14,159 nucleotides of DNA. Source: Bacillota bacterium (GTDB lineage Bacteria > Bacillota > Clostridia > Christensenellales > SZUA-584). Location of the stretch: contig JAEZKQ010000011.1 in assembly GCA_023436115.1 (NCBI GenBank), positions 1 to 14,159 on the forward strand, in the 5' to 3' direction. The number at the start of each line of letters is the position of its first letter. Positions within the stretch are counted from its first letter, which is position 1. Positions 6,950 through 13,780 of this stretch are shown piece by piece. A model generated the notes under the pieces. It saw only the letters and a list, made by a program, of their open reading frames with translations. It ran no database searches and had not been told where the DNA came from. The position numbers and the translations under genes are program-made.

Positions 6950-8002
6950 ATGAAAAAACTGTTGGTTATTCTGTTAACTGTTGTACTTGCGTTTGGTCTG
7001 GTTGCTTGCACTCAGGCACCTGCTCCTGTCGAAGAATCGACACCCGTCGAAGAAACGAAACCCGCCGACGATCCGGCACCTGTCGACGATCCGGCGCCCG
7101 TCGACGAACCCTCTGGCGAGCTGATCAAGGTTGGTATCGTCAACAATCCGCCGGCTGAGTCCGGATATCGCGCGGCGAACGTGGCTGATTTTGAAAAAGT
7201 CTTCACAAAAGAGAATGGTTACGAAGTTTCGACCTTCTACAGCCTGAAGAATGATGAGCAGTTGAATGCAGCTGGACAGTTTATCACCGACGGTGTTGAC
7301 TATCTGCTTATTTCGGCCGCCGCTACAGATGGTTGGGATGCTGTTCTGACCAGTGCTAAAGAAGCCGGCATCAAAGTGTTCCTCTTCGACCGCATGATGA
7401 ACGTGGACGAGAGCATGTATGAAGCTGCCGTTGTTTCCGACATGGCACAGCAAGGCACCACGGCTGTTGAGTGGCTGAAGGCTCAGAAGCTTCCTGAGTA
7501 CAACGTCATTCACATCCAGGGCGCCATGGGCAGCGATGCTCAGATCGGCCGTACAGCTGCGCTGGATGCTGAATTTGCAGCCGGCACAATGAAAAAGGTT
7601 GTACAGCAGACTGCGACTTGGGATGAAGCCGAAGCTAAGAAAATTGTAGAAGCTGTCATCAACGCTGGTGACAAATTTAACGTGATCTATGCCGAGAATG
7701 ACGGTATGGCAAAGGGTGCTGTGGCAGCTCTTGACGAAGCCGGTATCACCCACGGCGTTGGCAAAGACGTTGTCGTTATGGGCTTCGACTGCAACAAGTG
7801 GGCGCTCAGAGAACTGCTTGCCGGCAACTGGAACTATGACGGTCAGTGCAGCCCCTTCCAGGCAGCTGTTATCGCTGAGATGATTCAGAAGCTTGAAGCC
7901 GGTGAGACGCTTTCTGAAAAGAAAGTTATTTCTGAAGAGAAGGGCTTTGATGCAGCAACAATTACACAGGAAGACATCGATACATACGGTCTCGGCGAAT
8001 AA
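6950..8002 (+). CDS. Sugar ABC transporter substrate-binding lipoprotein (YtfQ-like)
   Basis: This is the extracellular sugar receptor of the importer encoded downstream. I choose the ATG at 6950 over the in-frame ATG at 6899 because it follows GGAAAGGAA and begins a clean lipoprotein signal (MKKLLVILL...) with lipobox LVA-C20. Residues 21-56 are a low-complexity Pro/acidic linker. The 350-aa product then shows the family blocks PPAESGYR, TDGWDAVL, LFDRMMNV, the strongly conserved SDAQIGRTAAL, AENDGMAKGA and a hinge near GFDCNKW. It is a divergent paralogue of the sensor lipoprotein at 5612-6613: several blocks are shared, but the N-terminal strand (VGIVNNPPAESGYR against VGFSQVGAESEWR) and the region after the DR motif differ. 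As first gene before ATPase and permeases it is the transport component. The ligand is most likely L-arabinose given araA downstream; galactofuranose or another sugar is possible. Confidence 0.92.
   Translation: MKKLLVILLTVVLAFGLVACTQAPAPVEESTPVEETKPADDPAPVDDPAPVDEPSGELIKVGIVNNPPAESGYRAANVADFEKVFTKENGYEVSTFYSLKNDEQLNAAGQFITDGVDYLLISAAATDGWDAVLTSAKEAGIKVFLFDRMMNVDESMYEAAVVSDMAQQGTTAVEWLKAQKLPEYNVIHIQGAMGSDAQIGRTAALDAEFAAGTMKKVVQQTATWDEAEAKKIVEAVINAGDKFNVIYAENDGMAKGAVAALDEAGITHGVGKDVVVMGFDCNKWALRELLAGNWNYDGQCSPFQAAVIAEMIQKLEAGETLSEKKVISEEKGFDAATITQEDIDTYGLGE
7028..7108 (+). repeat. Tandem coding repeat for a Pro-Val-Asp/Glu linker
   Basis: The code for residues 27-53 of the binding lipoprotein repeats a unit of about 18 bases built on CC-GTCGA-GA, giving PVEE, PVEE, PADD, PVDD and PVDE in series. 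It forms a flexible acidic spacer between lipid anchor and ligand domain. The near-identical units could vary in number between strains. Confidence 0.7.
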
Positions 8003-8041
8003 CCTTTACACCTGATAACAGGGACTACGTATAAAGTATGC

Positions 8042-8083
8042 GCGGTGTGCGGGTATGTGGATATCTCCACATGCTCGCACCGC
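8042..8083 (+). other. Strong intercistronic hairpin after the binding-protein gene
   Basis: The arms 8042-8061 and 8066-8083 pair over 18 bp, with a 2-nt bulge and two wobble pairs, around a TATC loop. Only a short CATCTTT follows, so it is not a classical terminator. Placed between the binding-protein and ATPase genes, it probably stabilises the upstream messenger or causes partial termination, giving more binding protein than ATPase or permease (inference from other import operons). Confidence 0.8.
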
Positions 8084-8126
8084 CATCTTTACGAAAATTC
8101 CAACGCATAAAGGATGGTTAGTACCT

Positions 8127-9644
8127 ATGCAAAACGACATCGTTTTATCCATGCGGAAAATATGCAAAGCATTCCCGGGTGTACGCGCTTTGCAAGATGT
8201 GGATTTTACTCTTTGTAAAGGCGAAATTCATGCCCTGATGGGTGAGAATGGAGCCGGTAAGTCGACCTTAGTTAAAGTTTTAACTGGCGTATACCCGAAA
8301 GATTCTGGGCAAATCCACATTGCGGGTATTAACAAAGAGATTACTGTCAAATCACCTCAAGATGCTCAGAATTTAGGCATCAGCACGGTTTACCAAGAGA
8401 TTACACTTTGCCCTAACCTCACAGTTGCCGAAAATATGTTTATCGGGCGGGGCAAATATAATGTTGTAAACTGGCGTTCTATGATTAAGAAGACGACCCA
8501 AATACTTGAGAAACTGAATATCCCGGCGAGAGCCACGCAGCAACTGGCCACTTGCTCGCTGGCTGTACAGCAAATGGTCGCTATTGCCCGCGCCGTGGAT
8601 ATGGACTGCAAAGTCCTTATTTTAGACGAGCCAACCTCCTCGCTGGATGAGCACGAGGTTGAAAAGCTTTTCTCTCTTATGCGTGAGCTTAAATCCCGCG
8701 GTGTCGGCATCATATTCATCACGCATTTTCTTGAACAGGTGTACGAGGTTTGCGATAAGATAACCGTTTTGCGCAACGGTGAGCTCGTTGGAGAGTACGA
8801 GATAAAGGATTTGCCGCGTGTACAACTCATTTCAAAGATGATGGGGAAAGAGCTTGACGACATTTCAGCCTTGGAAAATAAAAAAGTATTACAAGCAAAG
8901 GCGGATGACACGCCCGTTTTTGAGGCGATTGGTCTATCCAGCGCAGAAGGGACGAAGCCGTTTGATTTCAAAATTCACAAGGGGGAAGTTAACGGGTTTA
9001 CAGGGCTTCTTGGCTCCGGCCGCAGCGAATGCGTGCGCGCAATATTCGGCGCTGATAAAGTGACCGGCGGAAAGGTGAAGATAAACGGAAAGAGAGTTAA
9101 GATATCCAAGCCCAAGGATGCCATGAAGCATGGTGTCGGGTATCTGCCCGAAGACAGGAAGCAAGACGGTATCGTTGAAGATTTGTCTGTCCGTGAAAAT
9201 ATTATATTGGCATTACAGGTCATGAAAGGATTTTTCAGGCCGTTTTCCAAAAATGAGGCGGAAGCCTTTGCAGATGAGTATATCAAATTATTAGGGATAA
9301 AAACTGCTTCAAAGGATACGCCTATAAAATCACTTTCAGGCGGCAATCAGCAAAAGGTCATACTTGCACGCTGGCTGCTCACGAATCCAGAGTATCTTAT
9401 CTTGGATGAACCGACGCGTGGTATTGACGTCGGTACAAAAGTTGAAATACAAAAGCTTGTTTTGAAGCTCGCCGAAGAAGGCGTAAGCGTCACGTTTATC
9501 TCATCAGAAATAGAAGAGATGCTTCGCACTTGTTCGCGGCTTATTGTTATGAGGGACCGTAAGATAGTGGGAGAACTTAAGGGCGAAGACATGACACAGG
9601 CTAAAATTATGCACACGATAGCGGGGGAGGCACAAAATGGTTAA
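8127..9644 (+). CDS. Sugar ABC transporter ATPase with two nucleotide-binding domains (YtfR/AraG/RbsA family)
   Basis: This would power sugar import by ATP hydrolysis on the inner face of the membrane. I choose the ATG at 8127 (505 aa) because GGATGG lies before it and because the upstream in-frame codons overlap the hairpin. Domain 1 has Walker A GENGAGKST (39-47), a degenerate signature CSLAVQQ (143-149), Walker B VLILDEPTSSLD (163-174) and switch H200. Domain 2 has the degenerate Walker A GLLGSGRS (293-300), a canonical LSGGNQQ (403-409), Walker B YLILDEPTRGID (423-434) and no switch histidine (FISSEIEE). This asymmetry is normal for carbohydrate-uptake type 2 ATPases, as is the length of about 500 aa. 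The 3' end overlaps the first permease gene by 8 nt. Confidence 0.95.
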   Translation: MQNDIVLSMRKICKAFPGVRALQDVDFTLCKGEIHALMGENGAGKSTLVKVLTGVYPKDSGQIHIAGINKEITVKSPQDAQNLGISTVYQEITLCPNLTVAENMFIGRGKYNVVNWRSMIKKTTQILEKLNIPARATQQLATCSLAVQQMVAIARAVDMDCKVLILDEPTSSLDEHEVEKLFSLMRELKSRGVGIIFITHFLEQVYEVCDKITVLRNGELVGEYEIKDLPRVQLISKMMGKELDDISALENKKVLQAKADDTPVFEAIGLSSAEGTKPFDFKIHKGEVNGFTGLLGSGRSECVRAIFGADKVTGGKVKINGKRVKISKPKDAMKHGVGYLPEDRKQDGIVEDLSVRENIILALQVMKGFFRPFSKNEAEAFADEYIKLLGIKTASKDTPIKSLSGGNQQKVILARWLLTNPEYLILDEPTRGIDVGTKVEIQKLVLKLAEEGVSVTFISSEIEEMLRTCSRLIVMRDRKIVGELKGEDMTQAKIMHTIAGEAQNG

Positions 9645-10719
9645 AGGTTTAAAGAAATTAACAAAATCTCAATTAATGTTCCCGTTGTTTGCGCTTTTTA
9701 TGCTCATTGTTTTTAATTTAATAAGAGACCCCGGATTTTTCTCATTATCCATTACAACCAATAACGACGGAAACAACGTTCTATCAGGAAATATAATCAG
9801 CATATTAAACGGTGCCTCCGAGCTGGCTATTTTGGCCATTGGTATGACACTGGTCACGGCATCGTCAAGAGGACAGGATATCAGCGTTGGCGCAGTGGCG
9901 GCCATAGCGGGCAGCGTTTTTGTACGTGTGCTTAAAGAAAATCAAGTGACAATGCCAATGATTCTCTTCGCCTTTTTGGCAGGCTGTGTTGTGACAATTC
10001 TTTGCGGTGCTTTCAACGGCGCAATGGTTTCTAAGTTTAAGATTCAGCCGATGATCGCGACATTAATACTGTTTACTGCCGGACGCCCAATCGCGTATTG
10101 GATAAACGGCGGTGCAACGCCTACTGTTGATAGCCCGCTGCTTGGTTATATTGGCAGTTTTATTCCGGGTATCCCGATACCTACACCCATTATTATCGTC
10201 GTTGTATTCGGCTTGTTGGTATGGCTTGTCTTAAGGTTTACCAATCTTGGGTTATATACGCAAGCGGTTGGCATCAATGAGAAATCCGCGCGCTTAAACG
10301 GAATCAATGCGGATTGGATGAAAATATTATCGTTTTTGATACTGGGTGTATGCTCTGCGATTTCAGGTTGTATCGGCGTCAGCAGAATAGGGCTTATCAA
10401 CCATGAAACCATTCTTCTGGATATTGAAATGGACGCTATTTTGGCAGTCGCCATTGGAGGCAATGCTCTAAGCGGCGGTAAATTCAGCTTGGCCGGTTCA
10501 GTTATCGGTGCATATATCATTCAGGCGTTGACGATTACGCTTTATGCCATGAAGGTTCCTTCGACGGCGATAAAAGCCTATAAGGCTATTGTGATTATTC
10601 TCATCGTTGTCATTAGCTCGCCGATTGTAAAAGAATATGTCTTTAAGCTGCGCGATAAGCTGTTTAAAAAACGGGTGACAATACCTGAGAATTACCTCGA
10701 CAGCGGCAAAAGCCTATAA
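9637..10719 (+). CDS. Sugar ABC transporter permease 1 (YtfT-like, RbsC family)
   Basis: This is an integral membrane subunit of the importer. The 360 aa contain about eight to ten hydrophobic segments, for example 13-29, 62-75, 108-125, 135-149, 183-199 and 228-245. The family loop that meets the ATPase is GINEKSARLNGIN (212-224). The usual GGxDLSVG block appears as SRGQDISVGAVAAIAG (77-92). GGGGGAGG lies a few bases before the ATG, inside the ATPase gene, so translation is coupled. A degenerate copy of the last coding bases lies beyond the stop codon, and in frame it would read as a second, alternative C-terminus. The protein should pair with the second permease as a heterodimer, as in YtfT/YjfF systems. 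Confidence 0.93.
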   Translation: MVKGLKKLTKSQLMFPLFALFMLIVFNLIRDPGFFSLSITTNNDGNNVLSGNIISILNGASELAILAIGMTLVTASSRGQDISVGAVAAIAGSVFVRVLKENQVTMPMILFAFLAGCVVTILCGAFNGAMVSKFKIQPMIATLILFTAGRPIAYWINGGATPTVDSPLLGYIGSFIPGIPIPTPIIIVVVFGLLVWLVLRFTNLGLYTQAVGINEKSARLNGINADWMKILSFLILGVCSAISGCIGVSRIGLINHETILLDIEMDAILAVAIGGNALSGGKFSLAGSVIGAYIIQALTITLYAMKVPSTAIKAYKAIVIILIVVISSPIVKEYVFKLRDKLFKKRVTIPENYLDSGKSL

Positions 10720-10770
10720 GGTTATATTCGCAATAAGCTGTTCGAAAAACCGACGAAAATAACGGAGAAT
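10651..10770 (+). repeat. Degenerate direct repeat: 3' end of permease 1 copied into the following spacer
   Basis: Copy 1 (10651-10692) is inside permease 1 and copy 2 (10729-10770) is between the permease genes. They agree at 33 of 42 bases without gaps, and the 78-bp offset is a multiple of three. Copy 2 is in the permease 1 frame: it reads IRNKLFEKPTKITENE and then stops at 10774-10776, against LRDKLFKKRVTIPEN in copy 1. Its end supplies the ribosome site GGAG used by permease 2. Confidence 0.75.
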
Positions 10771-10777
10771 GAATAAT

Positions 10778-11896
10778 ATGACAAGTAAAAAAGGTCTATA
10801 TGACGGGATACCGGAGAAAAAACGCAAGGAGCCAATTTCCAACACCAATTTGCTCTTGACCATAACGATTTGCACCTTCATTGGCATGTACGTACTTGCT
10901 ATGCTTGTCTGGGGTGGCGGTTTCTTGAATCCTCAGCAATTCCTTGATATTTTCAATAACAATGCGTTTTTGATTGTGATTTCCTGCGGACTGACTATCG
11001 TTATGATAGTTGGTGGCATAGATATCTCGGTGGGAGGCATAACCGCGCTGGTCACCATGGCCTGCGTTGTTTATCTGGATGACCATAGCGGCAGCGTCAT
11101 TGGATCGATGTGTTTAGCTTTGGGTATAGGGATAGCGTTCGGGCTTATTCAGGGAGTGTTGATATCATATTTGGATATACAGCCCTTTATTGTCTCTTTA
11201 GCAGGTATGTTCTTCGCAAAAGGCATGATAACCATCGTCAGCGCTGCTCCGCGCACGGCAGTACACGAAGCCTTTGTCGCTCTTAAGGAATTCCGTATTG
11301 TGATTCCGGGTATCGGTTCTTATGGGAAACAAGGTAATTTTATTCCCGCCAAAATCGAGATTGGTGTCATAATCGCTTTAGCCGTCGTCATTGCCATATT
11401 CATCATTCTCAGATGGACGCGATTCGGGCGCAACCTCTATGCGGTGGGCGGCAACAAACAAAGCGCGTTAATGCTCGGTATCAATGTAAAACGCACAAAA
11501 TTTTATGCTTATTTACTATGCGGCGTGTTATCCGGAATCGGCGGTTATGTCTATCTGCTGCATACAGGGGCAGGAAACGCATCCAATGCGACTGCTGCAG
11601 AAATGCAAGCGATTGCATCTGCCATTATCGGCGGTACATTATTAACCGGCGGCGTTGGCAATGTCATTGGCACGCTTTTCGGGGTGCTTTCTTTAAAGAC
11701 TATCAGCAATATCGTGATCGCTTCGGGGCTTAGGGAGCCATATTGGCAGAGTATTACCATCGGGCTTATGCTGTGCTTCTTTATATTGCTCCAGAGCGTC
11801 GTGCTCTCTATTCGTGAAAAAGGCGGCTTTAAGCTGCGTCTGCCCGAATGGATGATGGTTAAGAGTAAGAAGGAAAAAAGTGATTTATCTATGTAA
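10778..11896 (+). CDS. Sugar ABC transporter permease 2 (YjfF-like, RbsC family)
   Basis: This is the second membrane subunit, expected to form the channel with permease 1. I choose the ATG at 10778 rather than the in-frame ATG at 10769 because GGAG (10764-10767) is only 1 nt from the earlier start but 10 nt from the later one. This gives 372 aa. The N-terminus is hydrophilic (residues 1-22), with hydrophobic segments at about 24-46, 63-80, 108-130, 194-211 and 322-345. The family block VGGIDISVGG (78-87) is canonical here, unlike in permease 1. The coupling loop is GGNKQSALMLGINV (224-237). The C-terminus is basic (KSKKEK). It is the last transporter gene; no T-rich terminator is seen immediately after it. 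Confidence 0.93.
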   Translation: MTSKKGLYDGIPEKKRKEPISNTNLLLTITICTFIGMYVLAMLVWGGGFLNPQQFLDIFNNNAFLIVISCGLTIVMIVGGIDISVGGITALVTMACVVYLDDHSGSVIGSMCLALGIGIAFGLIQGVLISYLDIQPFIVSLAGMFFAKGMITIVSAAPRTAVHEAFVALKEFRIVIPGIGSYGKQGNFIPAKIEIGVIIALAVVIAIFIILRWTRFGRNLYAVGGNKQSALMLGINVKRTKFYAYLLCGVLSGIGGYVYLLHTGAGNASNATAAEMQAIASAIIGGTLLTGGVGNVIGTLFGVLSLKTISNIVIASGLREPYWQSITIGLMLCFFILLQSVVLSIREKGGFKLRLPEWMMVKSKKEKSDLSM

Positions 11897-11994
11897 CGGA
11901 AGAAGACGAAGGCTTTGATGATTCGTATTTCCATTACAGGTCATTATGAAAGCTGCCAAAGGCTTGCAGTTCCTCCAGAGCTATAAGCAGCTAA

Positions 11995-12053
11995 GTTAAG
12001 AAGGCTGGGTAAGTGTTCAGTTTCATGTGTCTGACCGCTTGCCCAGTCTTAAC
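11995..12053 (+). other. Long hairpin in the transporter-kinase spacer
   Basis: GTTAAGA (11995-12001) pairs with TCTTAAC (12047-12053). After a 3-nt bulge, CTGGGTAAGTG (12005-12015) pairs with CGCTTGCCCAG (12036-12046) with two wobbles. The inner TCAG/CTGA (12017-12020/12031-12034) closes a 10-nt loop. The total is about 22 bp with no T tract. It may act as a transcript-stabilising or partial stop element at the end of the transporter operon. The rest of 11897-12187 holds no gene. Confidence 0.7.
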
Positions 12054-12079
12054 GAATTCAGTCAAACTTATTCAACATC

Positions 12080-12119
12080 CTATTAAAGGTATATTTTGAA
12101 ACTTATCGAACTATTAAAG
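12080..12119 (+). promoter_or_regulatory. Direct repeat CTATTAAAG, candidate regulator half-sites
   Basis: CTATTAAAG occurs at 12080-12088 and again at 12111-12119, a 31-bp step close to three helical turns. The two copies would face the same side of the DNA, as AraC-type proteins often require. They overlap the candidate promoter of the kinase gene. Confidence 0.35.
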
Positions 12120-12125
12120 CATAAA
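12096..12125 (+). promoter_or_regulatory. Weak candidate promoter of the kinase-araA operon
   Basis: TTGAAA (12096-12101) and CATAAA (12120-12125) are 18 bp apart. The match is moderate, and the genes could also be read through from the transporter operon. Confidence 0.3.
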
Positions 12126-12187
12126 GCGCGGCGATCATTACAAAAGCTGCCGGGTGCCGCTCACTAATACAAAAAGAGGAGATAAGT

Positions 12188-13762
12188 ATGAATCTAAACG
12201 ACACATATCTGGGTATAGAACTGGGCTCTACGCGTATCAAAGCGGTACTGATCGACAAAGCGCATAGTCCGGTCGCAACGGGGAGCCATACATGGGAGAA
12301 CCGTTTGGAAGACGGCATATGGACATACTCGCTAGACGATATCTGGACAGGCATTTGCGATTGTTACGCAAAATTAGCTGCCGATGTACAAGACAAGTAC
12401 GGTATGAAGCTGAACACAGTCGGCGCAATCGGTGTGTCGGCCATGATGCATGGTTACATGGCTTTTGATAAAGACGGGAGACAGCTCGTACCGTTTCGCA
12501 CATGGCGTAATACCATCACGGGCGAAGCCTCCGAAAAGCTCACGGAGCTGTTCGGATTTGCAATTCCTCAGCGGTGGAGCATTGCCCACCTGTATCAAGC
12601 CATTCTAAACGGTGAAGAGCATGTGAAAGATTTAAGCTTTCACACCACGCTCGCGGGTTACATTCATTGGAAGCTGACAGGCGAAAAGGTGCTCGGTATC
12701 GGCGACGCCTCGGGCATGTTCCCGATTGACGACGCCACACGGCAATATGACAAGCATATGTTGGCGCAGTTTGACGCGCTCATCGCCGATAAGAAATACC
12801 CGTGGATGCTCACGGATATACTCCCCGGTATACTGCCCGCCGGTGAGCAGGCAGGTACTTTGTCCGAACAGGGTGCTATGCTGCTTGACCCGACAGGTAC
12901 GCTGGGGGCGGGCGTTCCGATGTGTCCGCCCGAAGGCGACGCAGGCACCGGTATGGTCGCGACCAACAGCGTCCGTCGGCGTACAGGCAACGTGAGCGCG
13001 GGCACCAGTGTATTCGCTATGATCGTGCTGGAGAAACCGCTCTCCAAGGTCTATCCCGAAGTGGATATGGTCACCACACCGTCCGGCGATGCTGTGGCTA
13101 TGGTGCACTGCAATAACTGCCTGGGCGACCTTGATGCATGGGTGAAGCTGCTCGGTGAAGCGGGACAACTGCTGGGCGCCCGGTTTGATACCAAGACACT
13201 GTACAGCAAGCTGCTGACCAGCGCGTTGGAAGCTGACGCCGATTGCGGCGGTCTGCTCTCATATAACTATATTTCTGGCGAACATGTCACGGGATTCCAC
13301 GAAGGTCGTCCGCTGTTCATGCGGATGCCCGAGGCACAGTTCAGCCTTAGCAACTTCATGCGTACCCATCTGTATTCCGCCTGCGCGTCGCTCAAAATCG
13401 GCATGAAAATACTGCTGGAGAAAGAGGGCGCGGCGCTGGATTCCATCACAGGACATGGCGGCTTCTTTAAGGACGCTTACGTCGGACAGCGTATCATGGC
13501 CGCGGCCATGGGTGCACCGGTTACTGTGATGGCGACAGCCGGAGAAGGTGGCCCGTGGGGTATCGCGATACTCGCCGCATATATGCAAAACAAACAGGGT
13601 GACACGCTGCCGGATTATCTATCAAACCGCGTGTTTGCAAACAGCGAACGCGCCACCGTGAAGCCGGATGAAGCGGATGTTGCCGGATTTATGACGTTCA
13701 TGAACCGATACCAGCCCGGCCTTGCCGTGGAACATGCGGCCGTGGACACGCTTCAAGCATAA
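12188..13762 (+). CDS. FGGY-family carbohydrate kinase, probable L-ribulokinase
   Basis: This would phosphorylate a pentulose in the cytoplasm with ATP. Its position 18 nt before araA suggests L-ribulose as substrate, to L-ribulose 5-phosphate. The 524 aa show the FGGY/ASKHA fold marks: the N-terminal phosphate loop GIELGSTRIKAVLID (9-23), probable catalytic base D251 in PEGDAGTGM, GNVSAGTSVFAM (267-278), and the C-terminal nucleotide-binding strands GHGGFFKD (422-429) and GEGGPWGIAILAA (452-464). It is not a close match in motif pattern to classical AraB. It resembles the kinase group annotated as xylulokinase-like, which includes the non-orthologous ribulokinase AraK of Clostridium acetobutylicum. 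AGAGGAGAT (12175-12183) precedes the ATG. Xylulokinase is the main alternative, and substrate cannot be decided from sequence. Confidence 0.87.
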   Translation: MNLNDTYLGIELGSTRIKAVLIDKAHSPVATGSHTWENRLEDGIWTYSLDDIWTGICDCYAKLAADVQDKYGMKLNTVGAIGVSAMMHGYMAFDKDGRQLVPFRTWRNTITGEASEKLTELFGFAIPQRWSIAHLYQAILNGEEHVKDLSFHTTLAGYIHWKLTGEKVLGIGDASGMFPIDDATRQYDKHMLAQFDALIADKKYPWMLTDILPGILPAGEQAGTLSEQGAMLLDPTGTLGAGVPMCPPEGDAGTGMVATNSVRRRTGNVSAGTSVFAMIVLEKPLSKVYPEVDMVTTPSGDAVAMVHCNNCLGDLDAWVKLLGEAGQLLGARFDTKTLYSKLLTSALEADADCGGLLSYNYISGEHVTGFHEGRPLFMRMPEAQFSLSNFMRTHLYSACASLKIGMKILLEKEGAALDSITGHGGFFKDAYVGQRIMAAAMGAPVTVMATAGEGGPWGIAILAAYMQNKQGDTLPDYLSNRVFANSERATVKPDEADVAGFMTFMNRYQPGLAVEHAAVDTLQA

Positions 13763-13780
13763 AAGAAAGGAAGAAAAGCA

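Noticed and set aside
8055..8126. Upstream in-frame start for the ABC ATPase
   Set aside because: It lies in the intercistronic hairpin, adds 24 residues not typical of the family and has no ribosome site.
12632..13168. 178-codon reverse frame inside the kinase gene
   Set aside because: It is a shadow of the GC-rich kinase codons, with several other antisense frames in the same stretch and no supporting signals.
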